Notes under the pieces: generated by a model
Told to the model about the DNA's origin: nothing
The model's input: the letters and a program-made list of their open reading frames with translations, nothing else
Database searches by the model: none
Program-made: the position numbers and the translations under genes
Part shown: one piece after another, positions 42,310 to 52,619 of the stretch
Layout of the letters: each line of letters starts with the position of its first letter
How positions within the stretch are numbered: position 1 is the stretch's first letter
Assembly (NCBI RefSeq): GCF_014205845.1
Contig: NZ_JACHCR010000010.1
Coordinates: 143,961 to 207,960 of the forward strand
Direction of reading: 5' to 3'
DNA: 64,000 bases
Source of the DNA: Mucilaginibacter cryoferens
GTDB lineage: Bacteria > Bacteroidota > Bacteroidia > Sphingobacteriales > Sphingobacteriaceae

Positions 42310-42681
42310 TTAGCTGATGTTTTTATCTATAAACTGCTGATATCTGTTTTGTAGATCATTTACCGGGATGTTGAGTAATTGCATTTTTTTTAACAGCAGG
42401 GGTAACTCCTCATTCATAAATTGATCTTGCCGGCTTTTCAGAATTTTCTTTGCTGCATTTAGCTGGGCAAAATACCCCATCCCTCGTTTGGTGTAAATTA
42501 TTTCCTGATTTTGCAGGTATTCGTATGAACGCATCACAGTGTTAGGATTTACCTCCAGCATAATGGCAAGCTCACGTACCGACGGGATTTTTTCGTCCTC
42601 CGGCCAAATGGTAAGCTGTATTTTGTCGCACACATAATCTGCTATTTGCAGGTATATGGCTTGTGTGTTGTTGAAATCCAT
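42310..42681 (-). CDS. GntR-family regulator (YtrA-type)
   Basis: A 123-residue short GntR protein: an N-terminal winged helix (about 10-75, WPEDEKIPSVRELAIMLEVNPNTVMRSYEYLQNQEII) and a very short C-terminal helix, the YtrA class. YtrA-type regulators control ABC operons through a palindrome, and one is present at 44439-44462. It lies between the permease (6 nt) and the adhesin-like gene. Confidence 0.9.
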   Translation of the reverse strand: MDFNNTQAIYLQIADYVCDKIQLTIWPEDEKIPSVRELAIMLEVNPNTVMRSYEYLQNQEIIYTKRGMGYFAQLNAAKKILKSRQDQFMNEELPLLLKKMQLLNIPVNDLQNRYQQFIDKNIS

Positions 42682-42687
42682 AGCTGT

Positions 42688-43584
42688 TTATAGTTCTTTT
42701 TCTTTAAGCCTAAACCAGGTAATTAACCATAAGAAGGGTACGCTTATCACCAACAGGGCATAAAACAAAGCATTATAGTTGTGCCTTATAACAACATGGT
42801 ACGATTCATAATCAATGTTCTTGTATTTTTGATAGATGCCCCAGTTATTTAACTCCATATCAGCGTACGGTGCCCTTGGATACAAATTTGTCCAAATGAG
42901 CTCCTTAACTGTTTTATTAACCAAAACGTTTTGATGGTCGTCATAAACGGTTTCATGTATGTTGGCTGTAATTTGCTTGGGCACTTGGGGACCTATTATC
43001 TTCTTTGCAAGCCATGGATTTAAGATAAGTACACCAAAAAATACAGCAATGGTTAGTATTACCGCTTTTATAAATACGTAGCGTTTAAATAAAACCGAAC
43101 ACATTAATGCGATGCCCTGCAATAGCAAATAGAGGAAGATTACTAAAGGCAGCTGTTTGTTCCATTCGGGTATGTATAACAAATTAGGTTTTCCGATCAT
43201 TTCAGCATCTATATAATGCCCCAAGCATATTAAAGGGTAAACTAATACCAGGAAGCAAATAGGGAAAACAACAATACTGTATAATAATGCAACCACAAGT
43301 TTTTCTAATGTTGATGCCGGTAATGTTAAGGCCTGTATGCCTTTAATTTTATCATTAAACTGGCTTAAAATTGTTGTAGTAAAAATACTGCCCGAAACCA
43401 TTAGGCCCACCAAAACTAAGTTCTGTTGAGTAGGCTTTGTTAAACCTTCATTTTCAGTTATATTAAATACTATTACTGCTGCCATCACACCAGTAACGGC
43501 CAACAAGCCCAGGCAGTATAGCTGTAAATTTTCGGCCCATTGTTTTTTAACAAGTAGCCAGATTCTATGTATTGAAAATTGCAT
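42688..43584 (-). CDS. ABC-2-type transporter permease
   Basis: A 298-residue membrane protein with about six hydrophobic segments (near 22-42, 60-80, 105-135, 155-200, 265-285). The loop before the last helix is long and polar. It is the membrane partner of the ATPase encoded directly upstream (6 nt). The transported substrate cannot be read. Confidence 0.82.
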   Translation of the reverse strand: MQFSIHRIWLLVKKQWAENLQLYCLGLLAVTGVMAAVIVFNITENEGLTKPTQQNLVLVGLMVSGSIFTTTILSQFNDKIKGIQALTLPASTLEKLVVALLYSIVVFPICFLVLVYPLICLGHYIDAEMIGKPNLLYIPEWNKQLPLVIFLYLLLQGIALMCSVLFKRYVFIKAVILTIAVFFGVLILNPWLAKKIIGPQVPKQITANIHETVYDDHQNVLVNKTVKELIWTNLYPRAPYADMELNNWGIYQKYKNIDYESYHVVIRHNYNALFYALLVISVPFLWLITWFRLKEKEL

Positions 43585-43590
43585 GTTTTA

Positions 43591-44424
43591 TTAATTAAAT
43601 TGTGAAAGCACCAATTGTTTCTCGCTAAGCACGGCATTGAAAAACATTTCCATATCCAGGCGTGAATTTTCTTTTTTATGATTAATAGCTACTACTGCGT
43701 AGCCTTTTAAAGCACCCTCGCTATAAATAGGGGATGCAACCTCGTCAAGGTTGATGACCTGTTTAAATGCCAGTTTTTCGGTGATATTTTCTATTGGTTG
43801 ATTAAGGATGATCTGCTTATCTTCCAGTACCAGTACATAATCAATTAAACTATCCAGATCTTTTACCTGGTGTGTACTAATTATAATCAATTGATCATCT
43901 TTGATAATACCGGCAATAATTTTGCGGAATTGTTTTTTTGATGGGATATCCAGGCCGTTTGTTGGTTCGTCCATTAATAGCACCTTTGCCTGTGTTGCCA
44001 GTGCGAAACTGATCATTACTTTCTTTTTTTGGCCGTAGCTCATGTTTTGCAATTTGTTTTCCTTCGGAATATCAAACTCGGTCAAAAAACGATAAAACAT
44101 ATCATGGTCAAAAGCCGGGTAAAAGGGAGCATAAATGGCCAGGTAATTTTTGATGGATACGTTTGGCAGGTAAATCTCTTCGGGCAATAAATATACCTGT
44201 TGTAAAAATTGGGGCTTCCTGTTTGCCGGGGTCTCGCCTGCAACCAGGCATGTGCCATTGGATGGGAATAGTAAGCCGCAAATATTATGCAGTAAACTTG
44301 ATTTACCTGCGCCATTACGACCCAGCAAGCCATAGATGTGGCCTGGCTTAATGTGCAGATTTAGATTTTCGAGTACCATATACTTTTTATGATACCCAAA
44401 GTTTAGGTGGTTAATACTAATCAT
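43591..44424 (-). CDS. ABC transporter ATP-binding protein
   Basis: A 277-residue ATPase. Walker A is GRNGAGKSSLL (about 35-45), the signature-like motif is MSYGQKKKV (near 130), Walker B is VLLMDEPTNGLD (about 150-161) and the H-loop is STHQ (about 185-188). It is the first gene of the operon, directly downstream of the palindromic operator, and drives the partner permease. Confidence 0.93.
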   Translation of the reverse strand: MISINHLNFGYHKKYMVLENLNLHIKPGHIYGLLGRNGAGKSSLLHNICGLLFPSNGTCLVAGETPANRKPQFLQQVYLLPEEIYLPNVSIKNYLAIYAPFYPAFDHDMFYRFLTEFDIPKENKLQNMSYGQKKKVMISFALATQAKVLLMDEPTNGLDIPSKKQFRKIIAGIIKDDQLIIISTHQVKDLDSLIDYVLVLEDKQIILNQPIENITEKLAFKQVINLDEVASPIYSEGALKGYAVVAINHKKENSRLDMEMFFNAVLSEKQLVLSQFN

Positions 44425-44438
44425 GAGGTTTGTGTTTT

Positions 44439-44462
44439 AGTGTACTACTATAATAGTACACT
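44439..44462. promoter_or_regulatory. Palindromic operator of the ABC operon
   Basis: AGTGTACTA and TAGTACACT form a perfect 9-bp palindrome with a 6-nt centre, 15 nt before the ATPase start. YtrA/GntR proteins bind such sites, so GntR at 42310 probably represses its own operon. Confidence 0.8.
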
Positions 44463-44642
44463 ACAATTATATGATACTATTTTTACAATTCCAAATTTTA
44501 GGCGAAATATTTTTAGGAGAGTAAGGGTAGGGGGATGAAAGAGCGAGGAGAAAAGAAGGGGGGAGATAGTGGTGCGCGAGGCGTTTAGCGATAAAATATT
44601 GCAGATTGGTAGGTAGTTAAATGAAAATCCATTTGAACATAA

Positions 44643-44672
44643 AAGGGTTAACGAAGCGATTCGTTAACCCTT
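44643..44672 (-). terminator. Terminator of the CocE-like gene
   Basis: AAGGGTTAACGAA pairs perfectly with TTCGTTAACCCTT around a 4-nt loop, 22 nt past the hydrolase stop, with a T run on the minus strand. Confidence 0.88.
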
Positions 44673-44693
44673 AAATCAATTGTCAATTAAATA

Positions 44694-46568
44694 CTATTGT
44701 TCCAGCACGGTAATTTTTACCGACGATTTGTTTTGCACATCATGGTAAATGCGGTGTGTTGCTTTCTGAAAATCGGCATCAGTGGCCTGGTATATGTCTA
44801 CAAATTTTTGCGGGTTGCGATCAACCAACGGGAACCAGGAGTTTTGTACCTGTATCATAATGCGGTGTCCTTTACGGAAAGTATGGCCAACATCGGGCAG
44901 GGCATATTTAATTTCGGTAACCTTGCCCGGTACAAAAGCTTCCGGTTTTTCAAACGAATTACGGAAACGTCCCCTGAACACTTCACCACGAATCAGCATC
45001 TGATAGCCTGCAAGGGTTACATTTTTAGGGTTAGGTATCGGGTTAGCGTAAGTATCCGGAAAAACGTCTATTAGCTTCACCACATAATCAGCATCGGTAC
45101 CGGTGGTTGATGCAAATAAATCTGCCATTATCGGGCCGGTAAGCGTCATATCTTCAGTTAAAGTATCTGTTTGGTAAACCTTAACATCAGGGCGGCGGCC
45201 AGCAAAGCGCTGATCATCCAGCATATATTCCCGGGTACGGGCTTTTTGGATGCCATCCTGATACGGTACCGGCGCATTAGGGTCGCTTACATACTCATCA
45301 AAACTATTTGTTGTTGCCGGGGCGGCGAAAGATAACTTACCATCAGCCTGGAAATAAAGCGTTTTCTCTGTTATGTTTTGTGGTGGCCAGGTGGCAAACT
45401 TTTTCCATTGGTTGCTGCCGGTGATAAATATGCTGGCCTCGGGCAAATCCATAGTACCTTCATCCTTCAGGTAATAGTTAAAAAATGGCAACTCAATGTT
45501 TTCACGAAACCACTGAGCGGTGTTCGATCCAAAATTCTGGTCGGCAAACAAGGTGGCATCCTTACTTTCCCAGCCACCATGAAACCAGGGCCCCATCACC
45601 AACATATTTTTGTGACTTTGCGGGTTTTGCTTTTCCAAAGCCTCATATACATGCAAAGCGCCAAAGCAATCTTCGGCATCAAAAAAACCACCAACCGTCA
45701 TGGTAGCCGGTGTAATATTTTTTAAATGCGGGCGAATATTCATCGCTTTCCAAAATTCATCGTAATTAGGGTGGGCCATCAGCTCGTTCCAAAATTTCAT
45801 AGAATCGCCCATGTAGCGTTTTTTAAAGTTTGGCAGGGCACCCATCTCCAGGTAAAACTTGTAGCTATCTTTAAAAATAGGTTTTATACCGCCTTTAAAT
45901 TCTTTTGGGGTGATGGGTTTTGGGCGGGGGATACCAAAGCCGGTGTAAAAATTAAAAGCATCCATCATCATAAATGCGCCATTATGGTGAAAATCATCGC
46001 CCAGAAACCAATCGGTAACCGGGGCCTGTGGCGACACTGCCTTTAAGGCTGGATGAGCATTTGGCAACGACGCGGTAGAATAAAAGCCTGGGTAGGAGAT
46101 ACCTTCAATGCCTACGCGGCCATTGTTATTGGGCAGGTTTTTTACCAGCCAATCTATAGTATCATATGTATCGGTGCTTTCATCAATATCGGTTTTGTTT
46201 TTTTTCTTGTCAATAATGGGGCGTACATCAACATAATCGCCTTCACTCATCCATTTACCACGCACATCCTGGTAAACAAAAATAAAGCCTGACCTTGCAA
46301 AAAGCATGTTTTGACCCAGCGTGCGCCTGTACTCGTTTTCGCCATACGGAGAAACAGTATAGGGTGTGCGAGTCATCATAATTGGATATTTTTTTGATTG
46401 ATCTTTTGGCTGGTAAATGGAAGTGAACAGTTTTTTACCATCGCGCATGGTAATGTACTTTTCTATTTTGGTGTAGTTTTGCCTGATGTAGGTAGAATCT
46501 TCAGACGATTGGGCGCTGGCGCAGGTGCACCACATAGCAAGCCCTAAAACGAATAAGAGTTGTTTCAT
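44694..46568 (-). CDS. CocE/NonD-family hydrolase (X-Pro dipeptidyl-peptidase-like)
   Basis: A 624-residue secreted serine hydrolase with a signal peptide (1-19, ending ASAQ). The alpha/beta-fold domain has nucleophile motif GISYPGF (about 160-166), and the C-terminal jelly-roll-like domain follows from about 400. Family members include cocaine esterase, alpha-amino acid ester hydrolases and X-Pro peptidases. It stands alone between two intergenic regions. Confidence 0.9.
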   Translation of the reverse strand: MKQLLFVLGLAMWCTCASAQSSEDSTYIRQNYTKIEKYITMRDGKKLFTSIYQPKDQSKKYPIMMTRTPYTVSPYGENEYRRTLGQNMLFARSGFIFVYQDVRGKWMSEGDYVDVRPIIDKKKNKTDIDESTDTYDTIDWLVKNLPNNNGRVGIEGISYPGFYSTASLPNAHPALKAVSPQAPVTDWFLGDDFHHNGAFMMMDAFNFYTGFGIPRPKPITPKEFKGGIKPIFKDSYKFYLEMGALPNFKKRYMGDSMKFWNELMAHPNYDEFWKAMNIRPHLKNITPATMTVGGFFDAEDCFGALHVYEALEKQNPQSHKNMLVMGPWFHGGWESKDATLFADQNFGSNTAQWFRENIELPFFNYYLKDEGTMDLPEASIFITGSNQWKKFATWPPQNITEKTLYFQADGKLSFAAPATTNSFDEYVSDPNAPVPYQDGIQKARTREYMLDDQRFAGRRPDVKVYQTDTLTEDMTLTGPIMADLFASTTGTDADYVVKLIDVFPDTYANPIPNPKNVTLAGYQMLIRGEVFRGRFRNSFEKPEAFVPGKVTEIKYALPDVGHTFRKGHRIMIQVQNSWFPLVDRNPQKFVDIYQATDADFQKATHRIYHDVQNKSSVKITVLEQ

Positions 46569-46669
46569 GATAAGTCAGTTAGTTTAAGTTGCAATTTAAT
46601 AAATTAAGACTGTTTTGGGTTATTTAACAGTTTAATTGTTACAATAATCACGATAGCATATTAATGCAA

Positions 46670-46697
46670 AAAGATCGCCGAAACCCCGGCGATCTTT
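46670..46697 (-). terminator. Terminator of the VOC gene
   Basis: AAAGATCGCCG pairs perfectly with CGGCGATCTTT around a 6-nt loop, 24 nt after the VOC stop. Confidence 0.88.
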
Positions 46698-46721
46698 CTT
46701 GTTGTGCGAAACTATAATATG

Positions 46722-47204
46722 CTATTTACCATCGTATGCATCCTGTAGGTCTTTTACAATTAGTTTATCCATTTTCATCATGGCTTGCATGGCCCTGCCT
46801 GCACCTTCGCGATCAGCGCCGTAGAGCACCTTACTTAAAGTATCGGGCACTATCTGCCATGATAAGCCAAACTTATCTTTAAGCCAACCGCATCGCGATT
46901 TTTTGCCTCCTTCTGATAGTTTCTCCCAGTAATAATCAACCTCATCCTGATCCTTACAATCAACAAATAACGATATTGCTTCGGTAAACTTAAACATGGG
47001 GCCGCCGTTAATTGCCATAAACTGCTGGCCGGCCAGGGTAAAAGTACCAGTCAGTATCGATCCCTTTTCGCCAGGCCCGCCATCGCCGGTACGGGCGATA
47101 TCGCCAATTGCCGAATCTTTAAATATTGATTTATAAAAAGTGATGGCTTCTTCTGCCTGATTATCGAACCATAAAAAGGGTGTTATTTTTTGTTTGATTT
47201 TCAT
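46722..47204 (-). CDS. VOC-family protein (PhnB-like)
   Basis: A 160-residue glyoxalase/bleomycin-resistance-fold protein of the PhnB/3-demethylubiquinone class: FLWFDNQAEEAITFYKSIF near the N-terminus, the typical GxFxLxGQxFMAINGGP strand and a C-terminal LSWQIVP. Its biochemical role in Bacteroidetes is unknown. Confidence 0.88.
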   Translation of the reverse strand: MKIKQKITPFLWFDNQAEEAITFYKSIFKDSAIGDIARTGDGGPGEKGSILTGTFTLAGQQFMAINGGPMFKFTEAISLFVDCKDQDEVDYYWEKLSEGGKKSRCGWLKDKFGLSWQIVPDTLSKVLYGADREGAGRAMQAMMKMDKLIVKDLQDAYDGK

Positions 47205-47467
47205 AATTGGTTGTTTTATTGGGTTTGTTTAACAAATATAATAGTCCGATTGGCTTATTGACGCGGTGCGATCATGACATTTTAAGGGCGCATTTACGAA
47301 ATAGTACAGGCAGCGGCGGCCAAAAAAAAAATAACCTCAACTTAACCAGAGCGATAGGTTTTTACTGTGGGTTATAATTTAAATACAAGTTAACAGTGTG
47401 GATATATAGATGCCATTTTTAGCTATTTGTTTATGATTAGTTAATCCATTGGTGTTGATGCCAAGAT

Positions 47468-47496
47468 TTTGCCTTAACGCCCCGGGGATACTTTTG
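47468..47496 (+). promoter_or_regulatory. Promoter of the chromosomal susC
   Basis: TTTG (47468-47471), a 17-nt spacer and TACTTTTG (47489-47496), matching TAnnTTTG. The start codon follows about 20 nt later. Confidence 0.75.
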
Positions 47497-47516
47497 TACA
47501 AATTAATTGATTTGTA

Positions 47517-50500
47517 ATGAAAAGAAACTTACTTAAAATTTCAAGGTTGTTAATTGTATTTGCAGCTTGCATGCTTACTTATGGTAATCTGCACGCTCAA
47601 AACTTAACTATCAGGGGGATTGTATTGGACGACTTCAATCAACCGCTGCCAGGAGTTAGCGTAATGCTAAAAGGTACCAACCAGGGGTCATCAACCGGGG
47701 TTGGTGGTCGTTTTACCATTTCTGCCGAAAAAGGGCAGGCCCTTATATTTAAAACAATAGGCTTTCTTACCCAGGAAGTGGTAGTTGGTGCTGAAACAAA
47801 TATATCGGTTACTTTAAAGCCAGATACCAAAGTATTATCTGAAGTAGTAGTTACTGCCTTAGGTGTTAAAAAAGAATTTCAAAAACTAGGTTACTCACAA
47901 TCACAGATCAGGGGTGATGCTTTAACTACAGCCCGCGATGCAAACCCGCTTAACTCCATGGCTGGTAAAGTTGCCGGTTTAAACATTGGCGCAAGCTCTG
48001 AATTTGCAGGTGCGCCAACTGTTGTTTTACGTGGTAGTAAAGATATATTATATGTTGTTGACGGTGAGCCGGTAGCATCAGATACCTATGACTTTAACGC
48101 CGATGATGTTGATACCTATACCGTATTAAAAGGCCCCAACGCTGCGGCTCTTTACGGTTTCAGAGGTATTAATGGCGCCATTATCATTACCACTAAAAGA
48201 GGTTCAAAAGATAAAAAAGGCTGGCAGGTTGATTTCAACAGCACTACCGAATTAGAAAAAGGTTTTCTGGTATTGCCTAAAAGCCAAACAGAATACGGTC
48301 GTGGTACTAATTACGCTTACACCTACGGAAATGTTTTGTATGATAACACCCAACGTTTACCAGAGTGGGGGCCGCGTTTCGATGGCGTTTTCCAGACACA
48401 ACAATATGATAGCCCATATGATATAACTACAGGTGTAAGGCAAAAAACACCATGGTTGGCCCGTGGTGCAAACAACTTTAACAATTTTGTTCAAACAGGC
48501 GTAACTACTACAAACAGTATAGCGGTTGCAGCCAGTGGTTCAAATTACGATTTGCATTTATCATACGGTCACACTTATCAAAAAGGAGATTTCCCTAATA
48601 CAGGTTTAAATATTGATAACTTTAAGATAGCTGCCGGTTACGATATTACCTCTAAGCTTCGTATTGAAGGTGACTTAAACCTTAACGAGCAATACTCGCC
48701 AAACATACCGGATGTTGATTATAGCCCGCAAAGCTACGTTTACATGTTTAAGGTTTACGGTTCTGCCGATTATGATGTTAGAGATTTGAAAAACGTATAT
48801 CAAGGCCCGCAAGGTGTGCCGGGATTACAACAGTACGCCCAGGAATATGGCCGTTTAAACAACCCTTACTTTGTAGCCGACCAATGGTTGAAAGGCAGAA
48901 CTAAACAAACTGTTTACGGTTCATTAAAATTAAGCTATAAGTTTAATAACGATCTGGCTATAAGTTTACGTTCGGCCATTAATACTTATAATGAGCAAAA
49001 TACAGAGAAGGTGCCCGCTGGTGCCAACCTTAACCAATACCTGTCATGGTATACTTTTGGTTGGTATGGCGATTACAGGCAGGATGACCGTAACCTGTTA
49101 GAAAACAATACCGATTTAACACTTACCTATAACCATAAATTTGGCAATTGGAGTGTATCGGCGTTAGCAGGTAGTAACGAGAGGTCATTTACCTATAACT
49201 CAGACTGGGGTACTACCCAGGTTTTAGCGTTGCCAGGAGTTTATAACTTAAACAACTCGGCAGGTAAGCCATACATCTATAACTTCGATTCAAAAATGCA
49301 GGTTTATAGCGGTTATTACTCTTTTGATTTAGGGTACAAAAACTACTTTAACGTTAATACAACCGGCCGTGTAGATAATCTTTCTACCTTGCCATCTGGA
49401 GCTAATACCTTCTTTTATCCTTCTGTAGCTTTAAGCAGTGTGCTTACAGATTATCTTAAGTTACCGGAGTTTGTATCTTTCTTAAAATTACGTGGTTCAT
49501 TTGCCGATGTAAAAGGTGGTTTAACCGCTACAACAATTGGTACTGCATATAATGCTTTACAATCAACTGCATTAGGTACCGGCTGGAACTCTAAACCAGT
49601 TTCGGGATTATTAGGCTACGGTACCGAACTATATACCCCTTACAACGGCCCGACTTATACCAATGCTTCGCCAATTGCAACCGGTACTTTTTACAATGGT
49701 ACCCCTTCTGTAACATTATCAAATACTATTGCTAATCCTAAAATCAAGCCTTTTGATGTACAATCGTACGAAGCTGGTTTTGATGCCAAATTTTTAGGCA
49801 ACAGGTTAGGTTTAGGGGCTACTTATTTTACTACCAACAATGGGCCTAACATTTTCCAGTTGGGTGTAGCAACTTCAACAGGTGATGCCAGCCAATTGGT
49901 TAATGGTGTAACAACCCGTAAAAAAGGTATCGAGATTGAACTGATGGGTTCTGTATTGAAAAATCCAGATGGACTTAACTGGGATATCAATGCCAACTAT
50001 TCAACCTATAAAGAAAGAATAACAGCTATATACCCTGGCCAGGGAACCTTACAGCAAAACAACCACAACTATGTTGTTGGCGACAGACCCGATGCTATAT
50101 ACGGTACTAAGTTTGTAAGAGATGGCAGCGGAAACATCATTAACTCATACTCTGTTGATGGTACAGGCAAAATAACAGGTGGAACACCTATCAGCTCACC
50201 GGGCGGTTTATCAAATCAGGGTTTATTAGGTTATGCCAATCCAGATTTTTCTTTCGGTATTACCAACACATTCAGCTACAAAGGTTTTTCATTAAGCTTC
50301 CAGTTTGACGGCCGTATAGGTGGTAAAATTTACGACAGAACTTATTACCAATCAATGAACGGTGGTACAGCGCTTGAAACTGCAACAGGCGCATTTGGTG
50401 CTGCTCGTTTAGCAGAGTGGAATAGTACAAACGAAGGTACCGTAGGTGCAACTCCTGCATTTGTAGGTCCGGGTGTACACATTGTAAGTGGTACCCCAGT

Positions 50501-50891
50501 TTACGCGGGTGGACAGATCACCAATCTTAAAGATTTAACTTTTGCGCCTAACACCATCCCGGTAACTGTACAAAGTTATGTATCCAGCGGTATAGGTGGC
50601 AACTTCGATGAGTATTATATGATCAGTCGTTCATATGCTAAATTACGTGAAGCTACTCTATCTTATTCATTACCTGCAACTATGCTTAAAGGTACATTTA
50701 TCAGAAGAGCATCATTTGGTATAGTTGGCAGAAACCTGTTATACTTTGCCGCACGTAAGGATATCGACCTTGATCAGTTTGCATCGGGTTACAATGCATC
50801 CGATCGTAGTTTAGTTGGTACTAATGGCGGCAGCGACCTGGAAAGCCCTACAGCCCGCCGTTATGGTTTCAATATCCATTTAACGTTCTAA
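47517..50891 (+). CDS. susC: SusC/RagA family TonB-linked outer-membrane transporter
   Basis: A 1124-residue TonB-dependent channel. A signal peptide (1-27) is followed by a carboxypeptidase-like domain (about 32-105; GIVLDDFNQPLPGVSVMLKG), a plug with the SusC motif DTYTVLKGPNAAALYGFRG (about 200-218) and a barrel ending GFNIHLTF. It pairs with the SusD gene 26 nt downstream and a phosphatase follows. Confidence 0.95.
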   Translation: MKRNLLKISRLLIVFAACMLTYGNLHAQNLTIRGIVLDDFNQPLPGVSVMLKGTNQGSSTGVGGRFTISAEKGQALIFKTIGFLTQEVVVGAETNISVTLKPDTKVLSEVVVTALGVKKEFQKLGYSQSQIRGDALTTARDANPLNSMAGKVAGLNIGASSEFAGAPTVVLRGSKDILYVVDGEPVASDTYDFNADDVDTYTVLKGPNAAALYGFRGINGAIIITTKRGSKDKKGWQVDFNSTTELEKGFLVLPKSQTEYGRGTNYAYTYGNVLYDNTQRLPEWGPRFDGVFQTQQYDSPYDITTGVRQKTPWLARGANNFNNFVQTGVTTTNSIAVAASGSNYDLHLSYGHTYQKGDFPNTGLNIDNFKIAAGYDITSKLRIEGDLNLNEQYSPNIPDVDYSPQSYVYMFKVYGSADYDVRDLKNVYQGPQGVPGLQQYAQEYGRLNNPYFVADQWLKGRTKQTVYGSLKLSYKFNNDLAISLRSAINTYNEQNTEKVPAGANLNQYLSWYTFGWYGDYRQDDRNLLENNTDLTLTYNHKFGNWSVSALAGSNERSFTYNSDWGTTQVLALPGVYNLNNSAGKPYIYNFDSKMQVYSGYYSFDLGYKNYFNVNTTGRVDNLSTLPSGANTFFYPSVALSSVLTDYLKLPEFVSFLKLRGSFADVKGGLTATTIGTAYNALQSTALGTGWNSKPVSGLLGYGTELYTPYNGPTYTNASPIATGTFYNGTPSVTLSNTIANPKIKPFDVQSYEAGFDAKFLGNRLGLGATYFTTNNGPNIFQLGVATSTGDASQLVNGVTTRKKGIEIELMGSVLKNPDGLNWDINANYSTYKERITAIYPGQGTLQQNNHNYVVGDRPDAIYGTKFVRDGSGNIINSYSVDGTGKITGGTPISSPGGLSNQGLLGYANPDFSFGITNTFSYKGFSLSFQFDGRIGGKIYDRTYYQSMNGGTALETATGAFGAARLAEWNSTNEGTVGATPAFVGPGVHIVSGTPVYAGGQITNLKDLTFAPNTIPVTVQSYVSSGIGGNFDEYYMISRSYAKLREATLSYSLPATMLKGTFIRRASFGIVGRNLLYFAARKDIDLDQFASGYNASDRSLVGTNGGSDLESPTARRYGFNIHLTF

Positions 50892-50916
50892 TTATTAATT
50901 GATTTAAAAGAAATTT

Positions 50917-52548
50917 ATGAAAATAAAATCATTAATTCCATTCGCCCTGTTGTTATCAATGGGCATGGTATCCATAACAGGCTGTCAGAAGGGAGACCTC
51001 ATTAACAATCCCAATGTGGCAGGCTCCAATTCAATTGTTCCTCTTTCATTGCTGCTTAATCACATAACTGCAACGCTGATCCGTACCGATGAGCAACCTT
51101 GGGGATATTCTCAGGATGCTAATCAATATGTAATTGCCAATTACTCTTATTACAGAGGTACCAATACCTATAACTTTGGAAATACTTCTGATAGTTATGA
51201 TATATTGAAATACGCGCTTAAAATGGAGCAACAGGCAAGTGCGCAATTAGGTAACCAAACCAATAAATATTACGCTTTGGGCGAGTTTTTTAAAGCTTAC
51301 TCAGGTATCTGGTTGAGCCAGCGGGTTGGTGATATCCCTTTTTCACAAGCGGGCAATCCAACTGTTCTTACTCCAAAATACGATACCCAGCACGATGTTT
51401 ATAAGAGCGCCCTTACTCAGTTAGATAATGCCAATAGCCTGCTTGAGGCATTAGTAGCAGCTAATCCAACTTTGGCAAATACCGGATTGGATGCAAACGG
51501 AGATATCTATAGTCTTACTTATGTACAATGGCAAAAAGTAATCAATAGCTATCGTTTACGTGTGCTTATTAGCTTAAGCAAACGTGCTACAGATAATGCC
51601 GATCTGCAAATTCCACAGCAATTTGCTGCCATATTGGGTAACAGTACAAAATATCCTATTATGACCAGTAATAGTGATAACCTGGTTTACAGATTTAATA
51701 CTGTAAACAGATACTCTACCTGGTCATTAGGTTTAAATCCATATAACAACTTTGCAAACCCGGGCAGCACTTACGTTAATATTTCTGTTGCCACGCAAGA
51801 TCCACGCCTTTTTATAACATCAACTCCTGCACCTTTACAAATTAGCGGTGGTAAGGCTATAAGCGACTTTACGGCTTATGTTGGTTCTGATATTAACCAG
51901 GCCCAGGCAGCGCTTTTAACCAGCTCAAATAATGGTGTTTACTCGTTTAATAACTATACCCGTTATTATGCATCGGCAACTGGCGCAAGCGCCGAGCCAT
52001 TTGTGTTTATTGGTTACTCAGAAATGTGCTTCAACATTGCCGAAGGTATTAACAGGGGATGGGCAAGCGGTAGTTCATCTACATGGTACACAAATGGTAT
52101 TAATGCATCACTGGCATTATACGGTATTACCAATGGTCAAGCCCTAACTGTTACTTTTCCAATCTCTTCTACAGAACCTTCTATAAACCCCAAATTGCTG
52201 AAACAAGGCGATACCTGGGGAACAGCCACTGCAAACACTACCCAGTTTTTGGCTAATGTGGCCTATGCCGGTGATAATGCCAATGGCTTAGCGCAAATCT
52301 TAACTCAGAAATACATATCTCTGTTCAATAATTCTGGCTGGGAGGCGTTTTATAACTTCCGCCGTACAGGCCTGCCTGCTTTAACACAGGGTGGCAGCGG
52401 TATTGGTACCCCCAATAACTTAATTCCACGCCGCTGGTTATATCCTGCTTCTGAAGCAGCTTATAACACCGCAAACAATGCTGCGGCGTTAAGCTCGCAG
52501 TTTGGAGGTAGCGACGATCCAACCAAAGATGCCTGGTTAACAAAATAA
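50917..52548 (+). CDS. susD: SusD/RagB-like outer-membrane lipoprotein (SusD-like_2)
   Basis: A 543-residue SusD-like lipoprotein with lipobox ITGCQ near residue 23 and the helical SusD fold, closest in layout to the SusD-like_2 group. It contains the typical FVFIGYSEMCFNIAEGINRG segment and a C-terminal YNFRRTGLP. It works with the SusC above. No glycosidase is nearby; the ligand could be a peptide or another polymer. Confidence 0.92.
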   Translation: MKIKSLIPFALLLSMGMVSITGCQKGDLINNPNVAGSNSIVPLSLLLNHITATLIRTDEQPWGYSQDANQYVIANYSYYRGTNTYNFGNTSDSYDILKYALKMEQQASAQLGNQTNKYYALGEFFKAYSGIWLSQRVGDIPFSQAGNPTVLTPKYDTQHDVYKSALTQLDNANSLLEALVAANPTLANTGLDANGDIYSLTYVQWQKVINSYRLRVLISLSKRATDNADLQIPQQFAAILGNSTKYPIMTSNSDNLVYRFNTVNRYSTWSLGLNPYNNFANPGSTYVNISVATQDPRLFITSTPAPLQISGGKAISDFTAYVGSDINQAQAALLTSSNNGVYSFNNYTRYYASATGASAEPFVFIGYSEMCFNIAEGINRGWASGSSSTWYTNGINASLALYGITNGQALTVTFPISSTEPSINPKLLKQGDTWGTATANTTQFLANVAYAGDNANGLAQILTQKYISLFNNSGWEAFYNFRRTGLPALTQGGSGIGTPNNLIPRRWLYPASEAAYNTANNAAALSSQFGGSDDPTKDAWLTK

Positions 52549-52574
52549 TACAACCTAAATACTATATCTCACTT

Positions 52575-52605
52575 AACAGGGGCTTAGCAATAAGCACCTG
52601 TTTTT
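52575..52605 (+). terminator. Terminator or attenuator after susD
   Basis: AACAGG-xx-CTTA pairs with TAAG-xx-CCTGTT followed by TTTT. It is 27 nt past the susD stop and 15 nt before the phosphatase start, so it could make the phosphatase expression partial. Confidence 0.7.
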
Positions 52606-52619
52606 ACTTTTAAACCAAT

